A stretch of 64,000 nt of DNA from contig JAHDHQ010000010.1 of NCBI GenBank assembly GCA_020631235.1, positions 69,049 to 133,048 on the forward strand, read 5' to 3'. The notes below the pieces were generated by a model. That model worked only from the letters and a program-made list of their open reading frames with translations. It was not told the origin of the DNA and did no database searches. How positions within the stretch are numbered: position 1 is the stretch's first letter; each line of letters starts with the position of its first letter. Origin of the DNA: Saprospiraceae bacterium. GTDB lineage: Bacteria; Bacteroidota; Bacteroidia; Chitinophagales; Saprospiraceae. This document shows positions 15,918 through 25,090 of the stretch, piece by piece. The translations under genes and the position numbers were made by a program.

Positions 15918-17147
15918 ATGAATACGAACGAACTTATACCCAATTTATTCAGAACAGAGTACAGTAAATTAGTTGCTGTACTCTGTTCTGTTTTTGGGAT
16001 GTCAAACATGCAATTAGCTGAGGATATTGTGTCTGAAACCTTCCTGCTTGCTTCTGAGACTTGGAGTAAAAAAGGCATTCCTGATAATCAAGTGGGATGG
16101 CTTCATACCGTTGCAAAAAATAAAACTAGGGACCACTTTAGGCGTCAGAAAATAAAGCGAGATAAGGTCGATCCAGATGTTGCCTATATGACGGAAACAT
16201 CGACTGAACAAGCTTTTGATTTTAATGATGAAGGTATCCAAGATGGCCAACTCAAAATGATCTTTGCCATCTGTCATCCATCCATAAAGGAGGATGCACA
16301 AATAGCTTTAGCCCTTCGTATTTTATGTGGTTTTGGAATCGATGAAATTGTTGCTGCTTTGTTGTCAAACAAAGAATCGATCAACAAAAAATTATACCGA
16401 GCAAAACAAAAACTTAAAGATCAGCAAGTTAAATTCGAAATGCCACCAGAAGATGCTATCGAAGAACGACTTGACACGGCATTGAAAACTATCTACTTAC
16501 TCTTCAGTGAAGGTTATTATTCAGCTAATATCCAAGAGACCATTCGAAAAGATTTATGCTTGGAAGCTATGCGTTTAAACCTCCTACTTTGTAACAACGA
16601 GGCAACTAATCTTCCAAAAGTAAATGCATTATTAGCCCTTATGTGCTTCCATGCATCCAGACTGGAAGCGAGACTAACTCCAGATGGGCAATTTGTTTTG
16701 TATGATGACCAAGATCGCTCTTTGTGGAATCAGTCGCTGATTACACAAGGAGAATTTTACTTAAATCGAGCCTCTATCGGAGAAAACCTCAGTAAATATC
16801 ACCTAGAAGCAGCCATAGCATACTGGCATACACAAGAAGACAGTTCAGAAAAATGGGAAAAAATATTGCAACTCTACAACTACTTATTACAAACAGAATA
16901 CTCTCCTATTGCTGCACTAAATCGGACCTACGCCTTATCCAAAGCTCGATCTAAGAAAGAAGCACTGAAAGAAGCTAAAAAATTGGACCTGACTAAGTCT
17001 CATCTTTATTTTAGTTTATTAGCAGAGTTAGAAGCAAGCATAAAAGGACAGCTTGGCTATTTAGAAAAAGCAATAAGCCTAACACAATCCGATGAAGAAA
17101 AAAGAGTACTTCAAGGAAAATTAGATCAATTAAAAAATCGGGATTAA
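15918..17147 (+). CDS. ECF42-type RNA polymerase sigma factor with C-terminal extension
   Basis: 409 residues. Region sigma2 lies at about 10-80 (YSKLVAVLCSVFG, then AEDIVSETFLLA and GWLHTVAKNKTRDHFRR) and sigma4 at about 110-170 (LRILCGFGIDEIVAALL, then INKKLYRAKQKLK). A long helical extension follows (about 180-400). It carries the conserved DQDRSLWN at 264-271, known from ECF42 sigma factors, and TPR-like helices. No anti-sigma factor is seen; in this group the C-terminal domain is thought to take part in control. Cassette: DGPF protein, DUF1761 protein, sigma factor. The 3' end overlaps the convergent esterase gene by 4 bp. Confidence 0.9.
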   Translation: MNTNELIPNLFRTEYSKLVAVLCSVFGMSNMQLAEDIVSETFLLASETWSKKGIPDNQVGWLHTVAKNKTRDHFRRQKIKRDKVDPDVAYMTETSTEQAFDFNDEGIQDGQLKMIFAICHPSIKEDAQIALALRILCGFGIDEIVAALLSNKESINKKLYRAKQKLKDQQVKFEMPPEDAIEERLDTALKTIYLLFSEGYYSANIQETIRKDLCLEAMRLNLLLCNNEATNLPKVNALLALMCFHASRLEARLTPDGQFVLYDDQDRSLWNQSLITQGEFYLNRASIGENLSKYHLEAAIAYWHTQEDSSEKWEKILQLYNYLLQTEYSPIAALNRTYALSKARSKKEALKEAKKLDLTKSHLYFSLLAELEASIKGQLGYLEKAISLTQSDEEKRVLQGKLDQLKNRD

Positions 17148-18301
17148 TCTAACTTAATCAACTTTCTAAACTCCCCATTAAGGTGAATAAAATAAATGCC
17201 AGAAGCTAAATGATGTGTATTTACCATCTTAGGGCTTTTTTCTAATAAATCTGCAATCATCAGCCGTCCTTGTATATCATAAATATTAATAGTCTCCTGC
17301 ACTTTTGATGTAGATTCAATCCTTAGTCTATCTTTAAATGGATTTGGACTTATGGTAACACTCGCCTCTAATGATAAATTATTATTCGAAGTACCTAAAC
17401 TACATGGAGCATCGAAAAACAACCACATTATTTTACTTGGGCTTTTATTACTTATTTCTTCACTAAACCAAACGTGATCGCCAGGTTTATCAAATTCTTC
17501 AATGATAGTAAATAACTCCAAACAAGCATTTTGCGCACCGATATATTGATCCATAATTACATCCCCGTTTTTAAGTTCATTACTTACATTTGGCTCAGAT
17601 GGTAAGTTATTTAAGTCTAACCAATAATTAACCACTTGATCTACTGATGGATACCAGTCGTTCCCGTAATACGGTAAAACCTCATCTCCTATGCCATGAA
17701 ATATGATGATTGGGATAGGGCTTTCCAAGGCGCATTCCTCTTCTAACATCGTTCCAGACATTATACCTATGGCAGCAAAAACATCGCTACTATTACAGGC
17801 TAAACTATAGGCCATCATCCCACCATTCGAGTATCCACAGGCAAAAACTCGTTCTTGTATTACATTATACTGAGTGCTGATCTCAGCAACTAATTCGTTA
17901 ATAAAAAACACATCATTTTCGTAGATATTATCCGTGCCATTATCTCCTGGCTCCCAATAATTATCTTCCTTTTCTGGTCTATAGGCTCCTTGTGGATACG
18001 CTACTATAAAATTCTTTTCATCCGCTAGTTCATTAAAACCAAAGTATTCTCCAACTCCTTCTTCAAAATCAGCAGCACAATCTCCAAATCCGTGCATATT
18101 CACCACCAGAGAGGTACCTACATTTTCATCGTAGTCAGCTGGAATGTGCAAAATATATTCTCTTACAATCGTATCAGAGCCAATGACTTGGATCAAGGTT
18201 TGATATCCTGGATGATTAGCATTTTGTGGACATGTTTGTATTTGGCTAAAAAGGTTTGAAGAAAATAAAATGACAAAAAACAAACCGAGTAAATTCCGCA
18301 T
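17144..18301 (-). CDS. Secreted PHB-depolymerase/feruloyl-esterase-like protein with T9SS domain
   Basis: 385 residues with a signal peptide (ending NLFSQ). The hydrolase domain (about 25-290) is of the LpqC/PHB depolymerase type: oxyanion MHGFGDC near residue 89, nucleophile elbow CGYSNGGM near 160, HGIGDEVLPY holding the Asp, and GDHVWF for the His. A T9SS type A sorting domain (ISPNPFKDRL) fills about 310-385. Likely removes ester-linked groups from plant or algal polysaccharides or degrades polyesters; the substrate is not evident. It echoes domain 2 of the four-hydrolase protein at 1-4196. Confidence 0.85.
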   Translation of the reverse strand: MRNLLGLFFVILFSSNLFSQIQTCPQNANHPGYQTLIQVIGSDTIVREYILHIPADYDENVGTSLVVNMHGFGDCAADFEEGVGEYFGFNELADEKNFIVAYPQGAYRPEKEDNYWEPGDNGTDNIYENDVFFINELVAEISTQYNVIQERVFACGYSNGGMMAYSLACNSSDVFAAIGIMSGTMLEEECALESPIPIIIFHGIGDEVLPYYGNDWYPSVDQVVNYWLDLNNLPSEPNVSNELKNGDVIMDQYIGAQNACLELFTIIEEFDKPGDHVWFSEEISNKSPSKIMWLFFDAPCSLGTSNNNLSLEASVTISPNPFKDRLRIESTSKVQETINIYDIQGRLMIADLLEKSPKMVNTHHLASGIYFIHLNGEFRKLIKLD

Positions 18302-18375
18302 TTTCTAGTTTTTAATAGAGAAAACAGTCATTGATAATAATGACGACATTGAAAATAACAATAAAAATGAGGAGC

Positions 18376-18861
18376 TTAGTCGTTTGAGTTTTCCAATTTT
18401 GCAATGATGGAGGACGTGGAAATACCATCTTTAAAACTGAGTACCTTGACTTTCCCACCAGCAGCGATAACTTCTCCGGCACCCACAATGGTCTCTATCG
18501 TATAATCACCACCTTTGACAAGGACATTAGGCTGAATGGCTTTGATAAGCTTCAATGGTGTTTCTTCTCCGAATGGGATTACAAAATCTAAACATGCCAA
18601 ACCAGCTAAGACTAGCATTCGATCCTCCAATTGATTTACTGGGCGTTTCTCACCTTTCAGAGCCTTTACAGATGCATCATCATTGACCCCTAAAACTAAA
18701 ACATCAGCTAAGGCAGCCGCTTCTTCTAAATATTGTACATGACCACTGTGGAGAATATCAAAACACCCATTAGTAAAGACCACTGATTTTCCTTGAGTTC
18801 TGAGCTCATTTAGTCTTTGCACTAAATTCGATAAATCATGATAAATTTTATGCTTGGTCAT
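18376..18861 (-). CDS. rfaE2: D-glycero-beta-D-manno-heptose 1-phosphate adenylyltransferase
   Basis: 161 residues. [17 protein letters not shown] at about 29-45 holds the HxGH nucleotidyltransferase motif, and the late DGISTSSII matches the ISTT..I region of the family. This corresponds to the C-terminal half of E. coli HldE, encoded as a stand-alone enzyme. It activates heptose for LPS core synthesis in the cytoplasm. Its start overlaps the stop of the upstream flippase-like gene by 4 bp, so the two are translationally coupled. Confidence 0.92.
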   Translation of the reverse strand: MTKHKIYHDLSNLVQRLNELRTQGKSVVFTNGCFDILHSGHVQYLEEAAALADVLVLGVNDDASVKALKGEKRPVNQLEDRMLVLAGLACLDFVIPFGEETPLKLIKAIQPNVLVKGGDYTIETIVGAGEVIAAGGKVKVLSFKDGISTSSIIAKLENSND

Positions 18862-19898
18862 GCTCTCGATTTATTATAAATCGGCAATAAGATAAGAAAC
18901 AATAAACCGAAGAAAACATTGCAAAAAATATTAATCGAGAAGAAAATGATATAGGCAAATGAATTAGCATCTAAACTACTAATGCCATAAAGTAGTAAAG
19001 CTTGAATAACTAAGAAATGATAACTGCCCATCCCTCCAGGAGAAGGAAAAACCATACCCAAAGTACCAAACAGAAAAACGACTAAACCAGCTGTAAGTCC
19101 TAAATGAGACACAGGAGCAAAAGCATTAAAGCACCAATAAGTCATGAAGTAATAGCAGACCCAGATGCCGATGGTGTAGCCTATAAATAAGGGAACATTT
19201 TTGATTTTTCTGATCGAAAGCAAACTTTCTACAAAACCATTTAGCTTTTCTATTAACCAAATGGTCCATGGGTTAGTCAGCTTACCTTCTTTGTACCATT
19301 TATTTAGCAAATATAAACCCAGCAGTCCTAATAGTCCTCCTATGATGGCCGCCAATCCTAATACCCATAAAGTGCTCAAATCTAAATTACTGCTTAAGAA
19401 ATCTCCGAAAACATCTCTCGCTAAAATGACACTTAGAGCGATGACCACTAATAAACTTAAAATATCCATCAATCGATCGATGACCACCGACGCAGCTACT
19501 TTTTCGATGGGGATGGATTCGTATTTTGACAACATACCCATTTTTACGACCTCCCCTACTCGAGGTAATCCTAAATTAGCAAAATAACCAACCATTAAAA
19601 CACCCAAGGCATTAATGGTACTAGGCTTATAATTTTCGGTAGCAAAAATTTGTTTCCATCGCAAGGCACGAAAAACATTGCTCAACATAAAAACAAGCGA
19701 AACTATAAAAATCCAAATCCAATTGGCTGACTTAAAATCTCCTATAATCCTATCGATTAAACTGCAGTCATCAGCTGGAATGTTTTTTAGTTGACATTCT
19801 TCCAAGTAAGCAGCTTGCTGAGACTGATACAAAAGATAAAGGATCAAAAACCCGATCCCTATAAAAAATACGTATGTAAGTATTGATTTAAGCTTCAA
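18858..19898 (-). CDS. Flippase-like membrane protein (lysylphosphatidylglycerol synthase TM-region family)
   Basis: 346 residues with about eight membrane segments. Family features include FRALRWKQI near residue 77, [19 protein letters not shown] near 110, a VIDRLMDI segment, and the late [13 protein letters not shown] motif, as in UPF0104/LPG_synthase_TM proteins. It has no soluble GNAT-like transferase domain, so it is the flippase-type half only. It sits between panD and rfaE2; coupling to rfaE2 hints at a role in envelope lipid or glycolipid transport, which is inference. Confidence 0.85.
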   Translation of the reverse strand: MKLKSILTYVFFIGIGFLILYLLYQSQQAAYLEECQLKNIPADDCSLIDRIIGDFKSANWIWIFIVSLVFMLSNVFRALRWKQIFATENYKPSTINALGVLMVGYFANLGLPRVGEVVKMGMLSKYESIPIEKVAASVVIDRLMDILSLLVVIALSVILARDVFGDFLSSNLDLSTLWVLGLAAIIGGLLGLLGLYLLNKWYKEGKLTNPWTIWLIEKLNGFVESLLSIRKIKNVPLFIGYTIGIWVCYYFMTYWCFNAFAPVSHLGLTAGLVVFLFGTLGMVFPSPGGMGSYHFLVIQALLLYGISSLDANSFAYIIFFSINIFCNVFFGLLFLILLPIYNKSRA

Positions 19899-19904
19899 AA
19901 ACGC

Positions 19905-20249
19905 TTAGAGTTTATTGTGTTCGTCTGGAAAAACTGTAGTGGCTTTGTGTGCTTTTGCTTCTTCTGGAGTCATAAATGCGTAGGAAATGATTATAACTAC
20001 ATCACCAATTTCAGCTTTTCTCGCAGCAGCACCATTTAAACAGATCACACCACTTCCGCGCTCACCCGGAATAACATACGTTTCTAATCGCTCACCATTA
20101 TTATTATTTACAATCTGAACCCTTTCTCCATCCATAAGTTTGGCAGCATCCATGATGTCTTCATCTATAGTTATCGAGCCTACATAGTTTAGGTTTGCTT
20201 GAGTAACCGTCGCGCGGTGAATTTTTGATTTGTGTATTTGTAAAAACAT
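19905..20249 (-). CDS. panD: Aspartate 1-decarboxylase
   Basis: 114 residues. It makes beta-alanine from aspartate for pantothenate synthesis. The proenzyme self-cleaves between Gly24 and Ser25 (NYVGSITID) to form the pyruvoyl cofactor; the conserved NGAAAR motif is at about 72-77. The length is close to the usual 115-130. The gene follows panC by 26 bp. A TAnnTTTG box at 20254-20261 ends 4 bases before the ATG, so panD may also have its own leaderless transcript. Confidence 0.95.
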   Translation of the reverse strand: MFLQIHKSKIHRATVTQANLNYVGSITIDEDIMDAAKLMDGERVQIVNNNNGERLETYVIPGERGSGVICLNGAAARKAEIGDVVIIISYAFMTPEEAKAHKATTVFPDEHNKL

Positions 20250-20253
20250 GTTG

Positions 20254-20261
20254 CAAAAATA
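20254..20261 (-). promoter_or_regulatory. -7 promoter box abutting panD
   Basis: Minus-strand TATTTTTG, then CAAC, then the panD ATG. It lies in the 26-bp gap after panC. Confidence 0.45.
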
Positions 20262-20275
20262 GTATTAGTTCGTTA

Positions 20276-21130
20276 TTAGTCTACTTTCTTGATGATCATA
20301 TTATCGATCAGTCGTACCTTTTCTATCCAAACAGCTGTACTGGCGACTATATATTGGTGATTTTCTTGAAGCTCGACATCTTCCAAGCTATAACCATCAG
20401 AAAACTCAAAATACTCGGGCTCACTCCAATCATTATCTAACTGATCGATTGCCCATTTCTTCCATTCACTTACTGTTTTTTGATGGAAGTTGTTTTTTAT
20501 ATGGTCCAATGTCATGTAAATTATAGAACCCAGCAAGGTAGCTTCTTTGGACAAGCGTTGGTTTCGAGAACTTAAAGCTAAGCCATTAGCCGCTCGTTTA
20601 ATGGGGCATACTCTTAGATTAACAGGAAGTTGTAGTTTTTGTATCATGGCTTGGATCAGCGAAAACTGCTGAAAATCCTTTTGTCCCATATAAAGATGAT
20701 CAGGTTTTACTATATCCAAGAGACGTTTTACTACCTGCAAAACCCCATCAAAATGACCAGGCCTATGTTCTCCCTCTAAAACCTTAACCATATTTCCTAA
20801 ATCAATATCCACTTCGTAGTCACTCCCATCAGGATAAATCCCTTCTACGCTGGGTGCATACAAAATATCTACGCCTGCTTTGCTTAACAAATCAGCATCT
20901 GCATCGAGGTTTCTTGGGTATTTCTCTAAATCAGATTTTTCATTAAACTGAGTAGGATTTACAAATATGGAGACAATCGTTAGATCATTTTCTGCCAATG
21001 ATGGTTCCACTAGTGAGATATGACCATCATGCAAAGCACCCATAGTCGGAGTAAATCCAATGGTTTTATTGGCCTTTTTATAATCTTTAATTTTTTGTTC
21101 TAGTAACTGGGTGTTTTTAATTATTTCCAT
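20276..21130 (-). CDS. panC: Pantothenate synthetase
   Basis: 284 residues. It joins pantoate and beta-alanine with ATP in the cytoplasm. Motifs: GFTPTMGALHDGHISLV near residue 26 (HIGH-like site), FVNPTQFNEKSDLEKYP, and the later FYMGQKDFQQ-type segment (LYMGQKDFQQFSLIQ) and SSRNQRLS. It overlaps the end of the GH113-like gene by 14 bp and precedes panD, so the glycosidase gene, panC and panD probably share a transcript. panB is not in the window. Confidence 0.95.
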   Translation of the reverse strand: MEIIKNTQLLEQKIKDYKKANKTIGFTPTMGALHDGHISLVEPSLAENDLTIVSIFVNPTQFNEKSDLEKYPRNLDADADLLSKAGVDILYAPSVEGIYPDGSDYEVDIDLGNMVKVLEGEHRPGHFDGVLQVVKRLLDIVKPDHLYMGQKDFQQFSLIQAMIQKLQLPVNLRVCPIKRAANGLALSSRNQRLSKEATLLGSIIYMTLDHIKNNFHQKTVSEWKKWAIDQLDNDWSEPEYFEFSDGYSLEDVELQENHQYIVASTAVWIEKVRLIDNMIIKKVD

Positions 21131-22157
21131 CGTTCATTTTTCCGTACCACTCCTGAATAACAGCTTCTGCTTTTTTGCCTTGAGGATCATAATCTTTATC
21201 AGGGTATCCTTCATGGCCCATACCATCGGGAAACCACTTCCATAAAAACCCTCCAGCCCAAAAGTCTTCTTTGTAAAACTTTTTTAACATGGCTTCTATT
21301 GCATTTGCCTGCGCTTGTTCATTCTTCGATAAAGATTTGATCTTTTTTTCCAATTCCCATGTCCTACCTGCACATCCATCGACAGTCAGATAGCCATATT
21401 CAGTAAACAATATTTGCTTGTCGTTAAGTTCACTAAATTTTTTTAATTCTTTCATTTGCTCGGACCAAGCATTACCTAACTGTTTAACACTGGGTGTTTT
21501 CTTTGTGCTTAAGGGAAAGTATGCACTTACGCCCACAAAATCCAAAGCATCCCAAAAAGGCACATCCTGATAGGCATCCCAGTTAGAGCTATAACACAAT
21601 TTTCCACAATAATCTGATCTAATCTTTTCAATTAAGCTTCGCCAATATTCTTCTCTTTGTTGTGCTGATTGTTTGATCTCAGTACCAACACAAAAAAGTT
21701 CGACATTTTCTTTTTCGGCAATATCAGACCAGTGCATTATAAATTCGGTATAGGATTGTTCGAATCCCGCCCATTCTTTTTGGCTTGAGTAAGCTAAATC
21801 ACCTATCCATTTTCCATGCATATATATTTGTGGTTTAAGCATAACTCGTAAACCAGCCTTTTTTGCAAGGCGAATAGACTCTACAATCCCTTCCTCTTTC
21901 TCTCCCCACCACTGAAAATTTAAGTTAAATTGCACATCTGTGCTTCCAGATCTAATAAAACCGTACGGCACTAAACATACCCATTCTGCATTCACTGCTT
22001 TAATTTTATTTATGGGTCTAAGATCGATCGGATTGGGTGGAGCTACCATTGTTATACCAGAAAATTTTATCGATTGATTTTGGGCAGTACCATCAGGAAT
22101 GCAGGTATTTAACAAGATAAGCAAACATAAAAATGGATAGTTTATTTTAGTTAGCAT
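21117..22157 (-). CDS. GH113-like glycoside hydrolase, exported
   Basis: I prefer the ATG at 22157 over the GTG at 22175, since it gives a cleaner signal peptide (core LCLLILLNTC). About 346 residues. Family features of GH113-like TIM barrels are visible: GITMVAPP at the first strand, LKPQIYMHGKWIGD, VELFCVGTEIKQ with the likely acid/base Glu, ILFTEYGY with the likely nucleophile Glu, and AGGFLWKWFPDG. Characterised GH113 members are beta-mannanases; many Bacteroidota homologues are untested. The 14-bp overlap with panC looks like operon crowding rather than a pathway link. Confidence 0.75.
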   Translation of the reverse strand: MLTKINYPFLCLLILLNTCIPDGTAQNQSIKFSGITMVAPPNPIDLRPINKIKAVNAEWVCLVPYGFIRSGSTDVQFNLNFQWWGEKEEGIVESIRLAKKAGLRVMLKPQIYMHGKWIGDLAYSSQKEWAGFEQSYTEFIMHWSDIAEKENVELFCVGTEIKQSAQQREEYWRSLIEKIRSDYCGKLCYSSNWDAYQDVPFWDALDFVGVSAYFPLSTKKTPSVKQLGNAWSEQMKELKKFSELNDKQILFTEYGYLTVDGCAGRTWELEKKIKSLSKNEQAQANAIEAMLKKFYKEDFWAGGFLWKWFPDGMGHEGYPDKDYDPQGKKAEAVIQEWYGKMNDGNN

Positions 22158-22200
22158 CAGTTTGGTTATATTCACTCTTCTTAAAATTTAAAGCTAAAAT

Positions 22201-23307
22201 ATGGCTTATAAAAATATTTATGTGGCTGCAACCAGCCAACATGTAGGTAAAACGACATCAACTTTAGGACTCGTATCGGCCTATCACAAAGCCGGAATGA
22301 ATGTAGGTTATTGCAAACCAGTCGGTCAAAAGCATTTAACAGTCAACGATAAAAAAGTAGATAAGGATACGGTCCTTTTTGCTGATTTATTAAAAGTGGA
22401 TATTAGGCCAGACATCCATAGTCCTGTTATTTTGGGAAAAGGAGCGACCGAAATCATATTAGATGATCCGAATAAGTACGATCTAGATGGTATGATAAAG
22501 TATGCTGATAATGAATTAAAAAAAGAGCATGATTTAATCATATATGAAGGAACTGGACATCCTGGAGTAGGCAGTATCGCAGATATTTCCAATGCAAAAG
22601 TGGCCAAGTTACTTGATGCTTCGGTAATTATGATTGTAGAAGGTGGGATTGGCTCTACTATCGATATGCTTAATTTATGTTTATCCATATTTAAAGAAGA
22701 AGGCGTTTCGGTTATTGGAGTCATCATAAATAAAGTAATACCTTCTAAAAAAGATAAAGTAGAAGAATATGTGGGTAAATGGCTAACCAAACAAGGAATC
22801 GAACTATTAGGAGTTGTTCCTTATGACCAAACTTTAGCTTATCCATTAATATGGACAGTGAATAATGCCATTGCAGGTACCATTGAATATTTTAATGAGA
22901 AAGGTTATCAAAAAGTAGAGAAAATAATTGCTGGATCTTTACTTAATTATAGTGATTTTGAAGGTTCAGAGAACATGCTTCTAGTGGTCAGTCCTCGAGA
23001 CTTAAATACATCTATAAAGAAGCTAAAACAGTATACAAAAAGTCAAGGTTTAGAAGAAGCACCATTATCTGGAATTGTTGTTACGGGTAAAGATAAAATA
23101 TCTAATTTCAGCATAAAATATATAGAAAATAATCGAATACCATTAATTCGGACGCATCTGGATACGTATGGAGCTGTATTAAAAATAAGTAAGATCGAGG
23201 TAAAAATTAATCGACGAACTCCTTGGAAAATAGCCAAAGCCATAGACTTAATTCGGGAAAATGTCCAAATCGATACAATTTTAAACTTGATAAAAAGAAA
23301 AAAATAA
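22201..23307 (+). CDS. P-loop NTPase with DRTGG domain (Pta N-terminal-like)
   Basis: 368 residues. The N-terminus has AATSQHVGKTTSTLGLV, a dethiobiotin-synthetase-like P-loop, and YEGTGHPGVGSI plus VIMIVEGGIGST follow as in the AAA_26 domain. The C-terminal part (about 215-330) matches the DRTGG-type domain found in some phosphotransacetylases, but the acetyltransferase catalytic domain is absent. Stand-alone proteins of this kind are known but of unknown function; they may sense nucleotide or acetyl-phosphate state. Divergent from the GH113-like gene, with only 43 bp between the starts. Confidence 0.75.
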   Translation: MAYKNIYVAATSQHVGKTTSTLGLVSAYHKAGMNVGYCKPVGQKHLTVNDKKVDKDTVLFADLLKVDIRPDIHSPVILGKGATEIILDDPNKYDLDGMIKYADNELKKEHDLIIYEGTGHPGVGSIADISNAKVAKLLDASVIMIVEGGIGSTIDMLNLCLSIFKEEGVSVIGVIINKVIPSKKDKVEEYVGKWLTKQGIELLGVVPYDQTLAYPLIWTVNNAIAGTIEYFNEKGYQKVEKIIAGSLLNYSDFEGSENMLLVVSPRDLNTSIKKLKQYTKSQGLEEAPLSGIVVTGKDKISNFSIKYIENNRIPLIRTHLDTYGAVLKISKIEVKINRRTPWKIAKAIDLIRENVQIDTILNLIKRKK

Positions 23308-23318
23308 TATTATATTTG
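23286..23318 (+). promoter_or_regulatory. Candidate promoter (TTG-21-TATATTTG)
   Basis: TTG at 23287-23289, 21 bases, then TATATTTG at 23311-23318. The spacing equals that of the rpsF promoter. The box lies just after the P-loop gene's stop and only about 35 bases before a terminator, with no plus-strand gene following. Confidence 0.45.
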
Positions 23319-23324
23319 CAATAC

Positions 23325-23388
23325 TAATGGAAGTTGTTCTATAATGATTGGCTAGTGCCTGAGTTTAGCTCGGCACTAGTTTTTTTTT
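23325..23388 (+). ncRNA. Possible very short RNA ending in an intrinsic terminator
   Basis: A transcript from the promoter at 23311 would be about 65 nt and would consist mainly of the hairpin CTAGTGCC/GGCACTAG. It contains no reasonable coding frame. The simpler reading is that this is only the terminator region of the upstream gene. Confidence 0.3.
23352..23388 (+). terminator. Intrinsic terminator after the P-loop gene
   Basis: CTAGTGCC (23352-23359) and GGCACTAG (23372-23379) form an 8-bp stem extended by GAG/CTC, then a run of nine T. The T-run overlaps the stop codon of the convergent DUF4920 gene. Confidence 0.9.
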
Positions 23389-23875
23389 AGGGCAATATCT
23401 TGACACCCGTCGCAAGCATTTTAAATTCCTCTACCGGTTCAGTGATTAAAGCTATTTCTTCCGCTGTTTGACCTTCGTCTTCTGCATAATGTTTTAACTC
23501 ATCTACAGAAGTAATTTCTTTGTAAGCCTTCCCGTTAACCAAGACTTCATTACCAGATAGATCTAATGGCATAAAAAATCCATAGTCTTTAAACTTTACA
23601 AATATTTCGCCCTCCTGAGTTTTATCACTAGAAACCAAGTTCATCCAACAGCCTTTTACTTGGCATACTCCTTCGACTTTTGCCTGCAGAATCGTATGAA
23701 TGGTATCATTTGCACTCATTTGGTCCATTAAATCTGCAAAATTTGTAACTTTTTTTACTTTAAAATCTTCGCCATAAACCTTCTTTTCTGGGTTGTCAGC
23801 CATGGTGGTTGTCTGTTTACACTGTGTGGCAAAGAGTACAGTAAACACTAATAAAAATCCAAGATATTTTTTCAT
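23387..23875 (-). CDS. DUF4920 lipoprotein
   Basis: 162 residues with a signal and Cys (LFATQCKQ; the Gln before Cys is not an ideal lipobox). The body contains VYGEDF near residue 33, VEGVCQVKGCWM near 68 with two Cys, and FKDYGFFMPLDLSG, the layout of DUF4920 proteins, which are exported proteins of unknown function. The CxxxxCWM pair could bind metal or form a disulfide. Stand-alone gene convergent with the P-loop gene. Confidence 0.8.
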   Translation of the reverse strand: MKKYLGFLLVFTVLFATQCKQTTTMADNPEKKVYGEDFKVKKVTNFADLMDQMSANDTIHTILQAKVEGVCQVKGCWMNLVSSDKTQEGEIFVKFKDYGFFMPLDLSGNEVLVNGKAYKEITSVDELKHYAEDEGQTAEEIALITEPVEEFKMLATGVKILP

Positions 23876-24044
23876 AACGTATTGATTTGTAATTCCTGAT
23901 AAATGTTAAGTTATTATATATAATTTATTCAAAGATAACATCAAAGTCTATAAAATGTTAGACAGAGATAGTGATTGGTTTCATGCCAAGTCCTTTTTAA
24001 GCGTTTTAATTAAGTAAGGCGCAGATTAGTTCTTCCAAATTTAC

Positions 24045-24076
24045 TTGCTAATTACTAGATAATAATGCTATTTTTG
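24045..24076 (+). promoter_or_regulatory. Promoter of the ribosomal operon
   Basis: TTG at 24045-24047, 21 bases, then TATTTTTG at 24069-24076, in front of rpsF with a leader of about 30 bases. It is the clearest full match to the Bacteroidota consensus in the window. Confidence 0.65.
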
Positions 24077-24112
24077 CACTCCTTTTTAACTAATTAAATT
24101 AATATACTTTAA

Positions 24113-24781
24113 ATGCGAAATTTTGAAGTGACTTTTATCGTCGATCCCGTTCTGTCAGGCGATGAAATTAAATCGACAGCAAAGACTTATTCTGATATGC
24201 TCAGCCAAGAAGGATGTTCTATTGTGCATAATGACGAAATGGGTCTAAGACAACTTGCTTATCCAATTAACAAGCGAAATTCAGGAATCTATTACTGCAT
24301 AGAATACACATGCGAAGATCCAGGAATCATTGACAAGATGCAGCTTGCTTTAAAGCGTGATGAGCGAATTATGAGATTCCTTACCATCAGTTTAGATAAG
24401 TATGGAGTTAAATACAATGAAGACAAAAGGAACGGATTAATCGGTAAGAAAGAAAGACCGAAAAAAGAAGATGGGCAAAAGAATCAAATCAAACGTAAAG
24501 TGGCCCAAGATCTTACAAAAATTGAAGGCATCGGACCTAAGATTGCTCAGTTGTTACACGGAGCAGGAATCTTAACTTACGTTGATTTAAGTGAAGCGAC
24601 AGTGCCAGACATTAAAGGTATACTTGCGAAAGCTGGTTCTACCTATGAAATCCATGATCCTTCTTCTTGGGCAGAGCAAGCCGTTTTAGCATCAAAAGCA
24701 CAATGGAATGATCTGCACAGATTACAAAAAACTTTGGTTGGTGGCGTTGCTGCGAAATCAGCTACAAGTGAAGAAGAGTAA
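24113..24781 (+). CDS. rpsF: 30S ribosomal protein S6 with C-terminal helix-hairpin-helix extension
   Basis: 222 residues instead of the usual 95-130. Residues 1-97 are S6 (MRNFEVTFIV..., IKRDERIMRF-like segment at 80-90). A charged linker (100-130) leads to a second domain at about 131-212: DLTKIEGIGPKIAQLLHGAG is a helix-hairpin-helix, followed by DIKGILAKAG and HDPSSWAEQA, the arrangement known from extensions on other Bacteroidota ribosomal proteins such as L21. Together with S18, S6 sits on the 30S platform. The extra domain may contact rRNA or mRNA; this is inference. First gene of rpsF-rpsR-rplI. Confidence 0.92.
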   Translation: MRNFEVTFIVDPVLSGDEIKSTAKTYSDMLSQEGCSIVHNDEMGLRQLAYPINKRNSGIYYCIEYTCEDPGIIDKMQLALKRDERIMRFLTISLDKYGVKYNEDKRNGLIGKKERPKKEDGQKNQIKRKVAQDLTKIEGIGPKIAQLLHGAGILTYVDLSEATVPDIKGILAKAGSTYEIHDPSSWAEQAVLASKAQWNDLHRLQKTLVGGVAAKSATSEEE

Positions 24782-24807
24782 TATTGTAAACTTTAAAAAA
24801 GAAAAAA

Positions 24808-25074
24808 ATGGCTTCTAGAGAAGATATAAAATTTCTATCCAATCCCAGTATTGGAAAACAAAAAAAGAAATACTGCCGATTTAAAAAATACGGCATCAAA
24901 CATATTGATTATAAGGATGCAGACTTCCTTACTCAATTTGTAAACCAACAAGGTAAAATCCTTCCAAGAAGGATTACTGGCAACTCACTAAAATATCAAA
25001 AGAAAGTGGCTGTTGCTATCAAAAGAGCTAGACACTTAGCTATTTTACCTTATGTAACAGATTTATTGAAATAA
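24808..25074 (+). CDS. rpsR: 30S ribosomal protein S18
   Basis: 88 residues with the family core (KKYCRFKKYGIKHIDYKD, then LPRRITGNSLKYQKKVAVAIKRARHLAILPY). It binds S6 on the 30S platform. 26 bp after rpsF and 16 bp before rplI, without the ssb gene that proteobacteria place here. Confidence 0.96.
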   Translation: MASREDIKFLSNPSIGKQKKKYCRFKKYGIKHIDYKDADFLTQFVNQQGKILPRRITGNSLKYQKKVAVAIKRARHLAILPYVTDLLK

Positions 25075-25090
25075 TTAAACCTAAATAATC

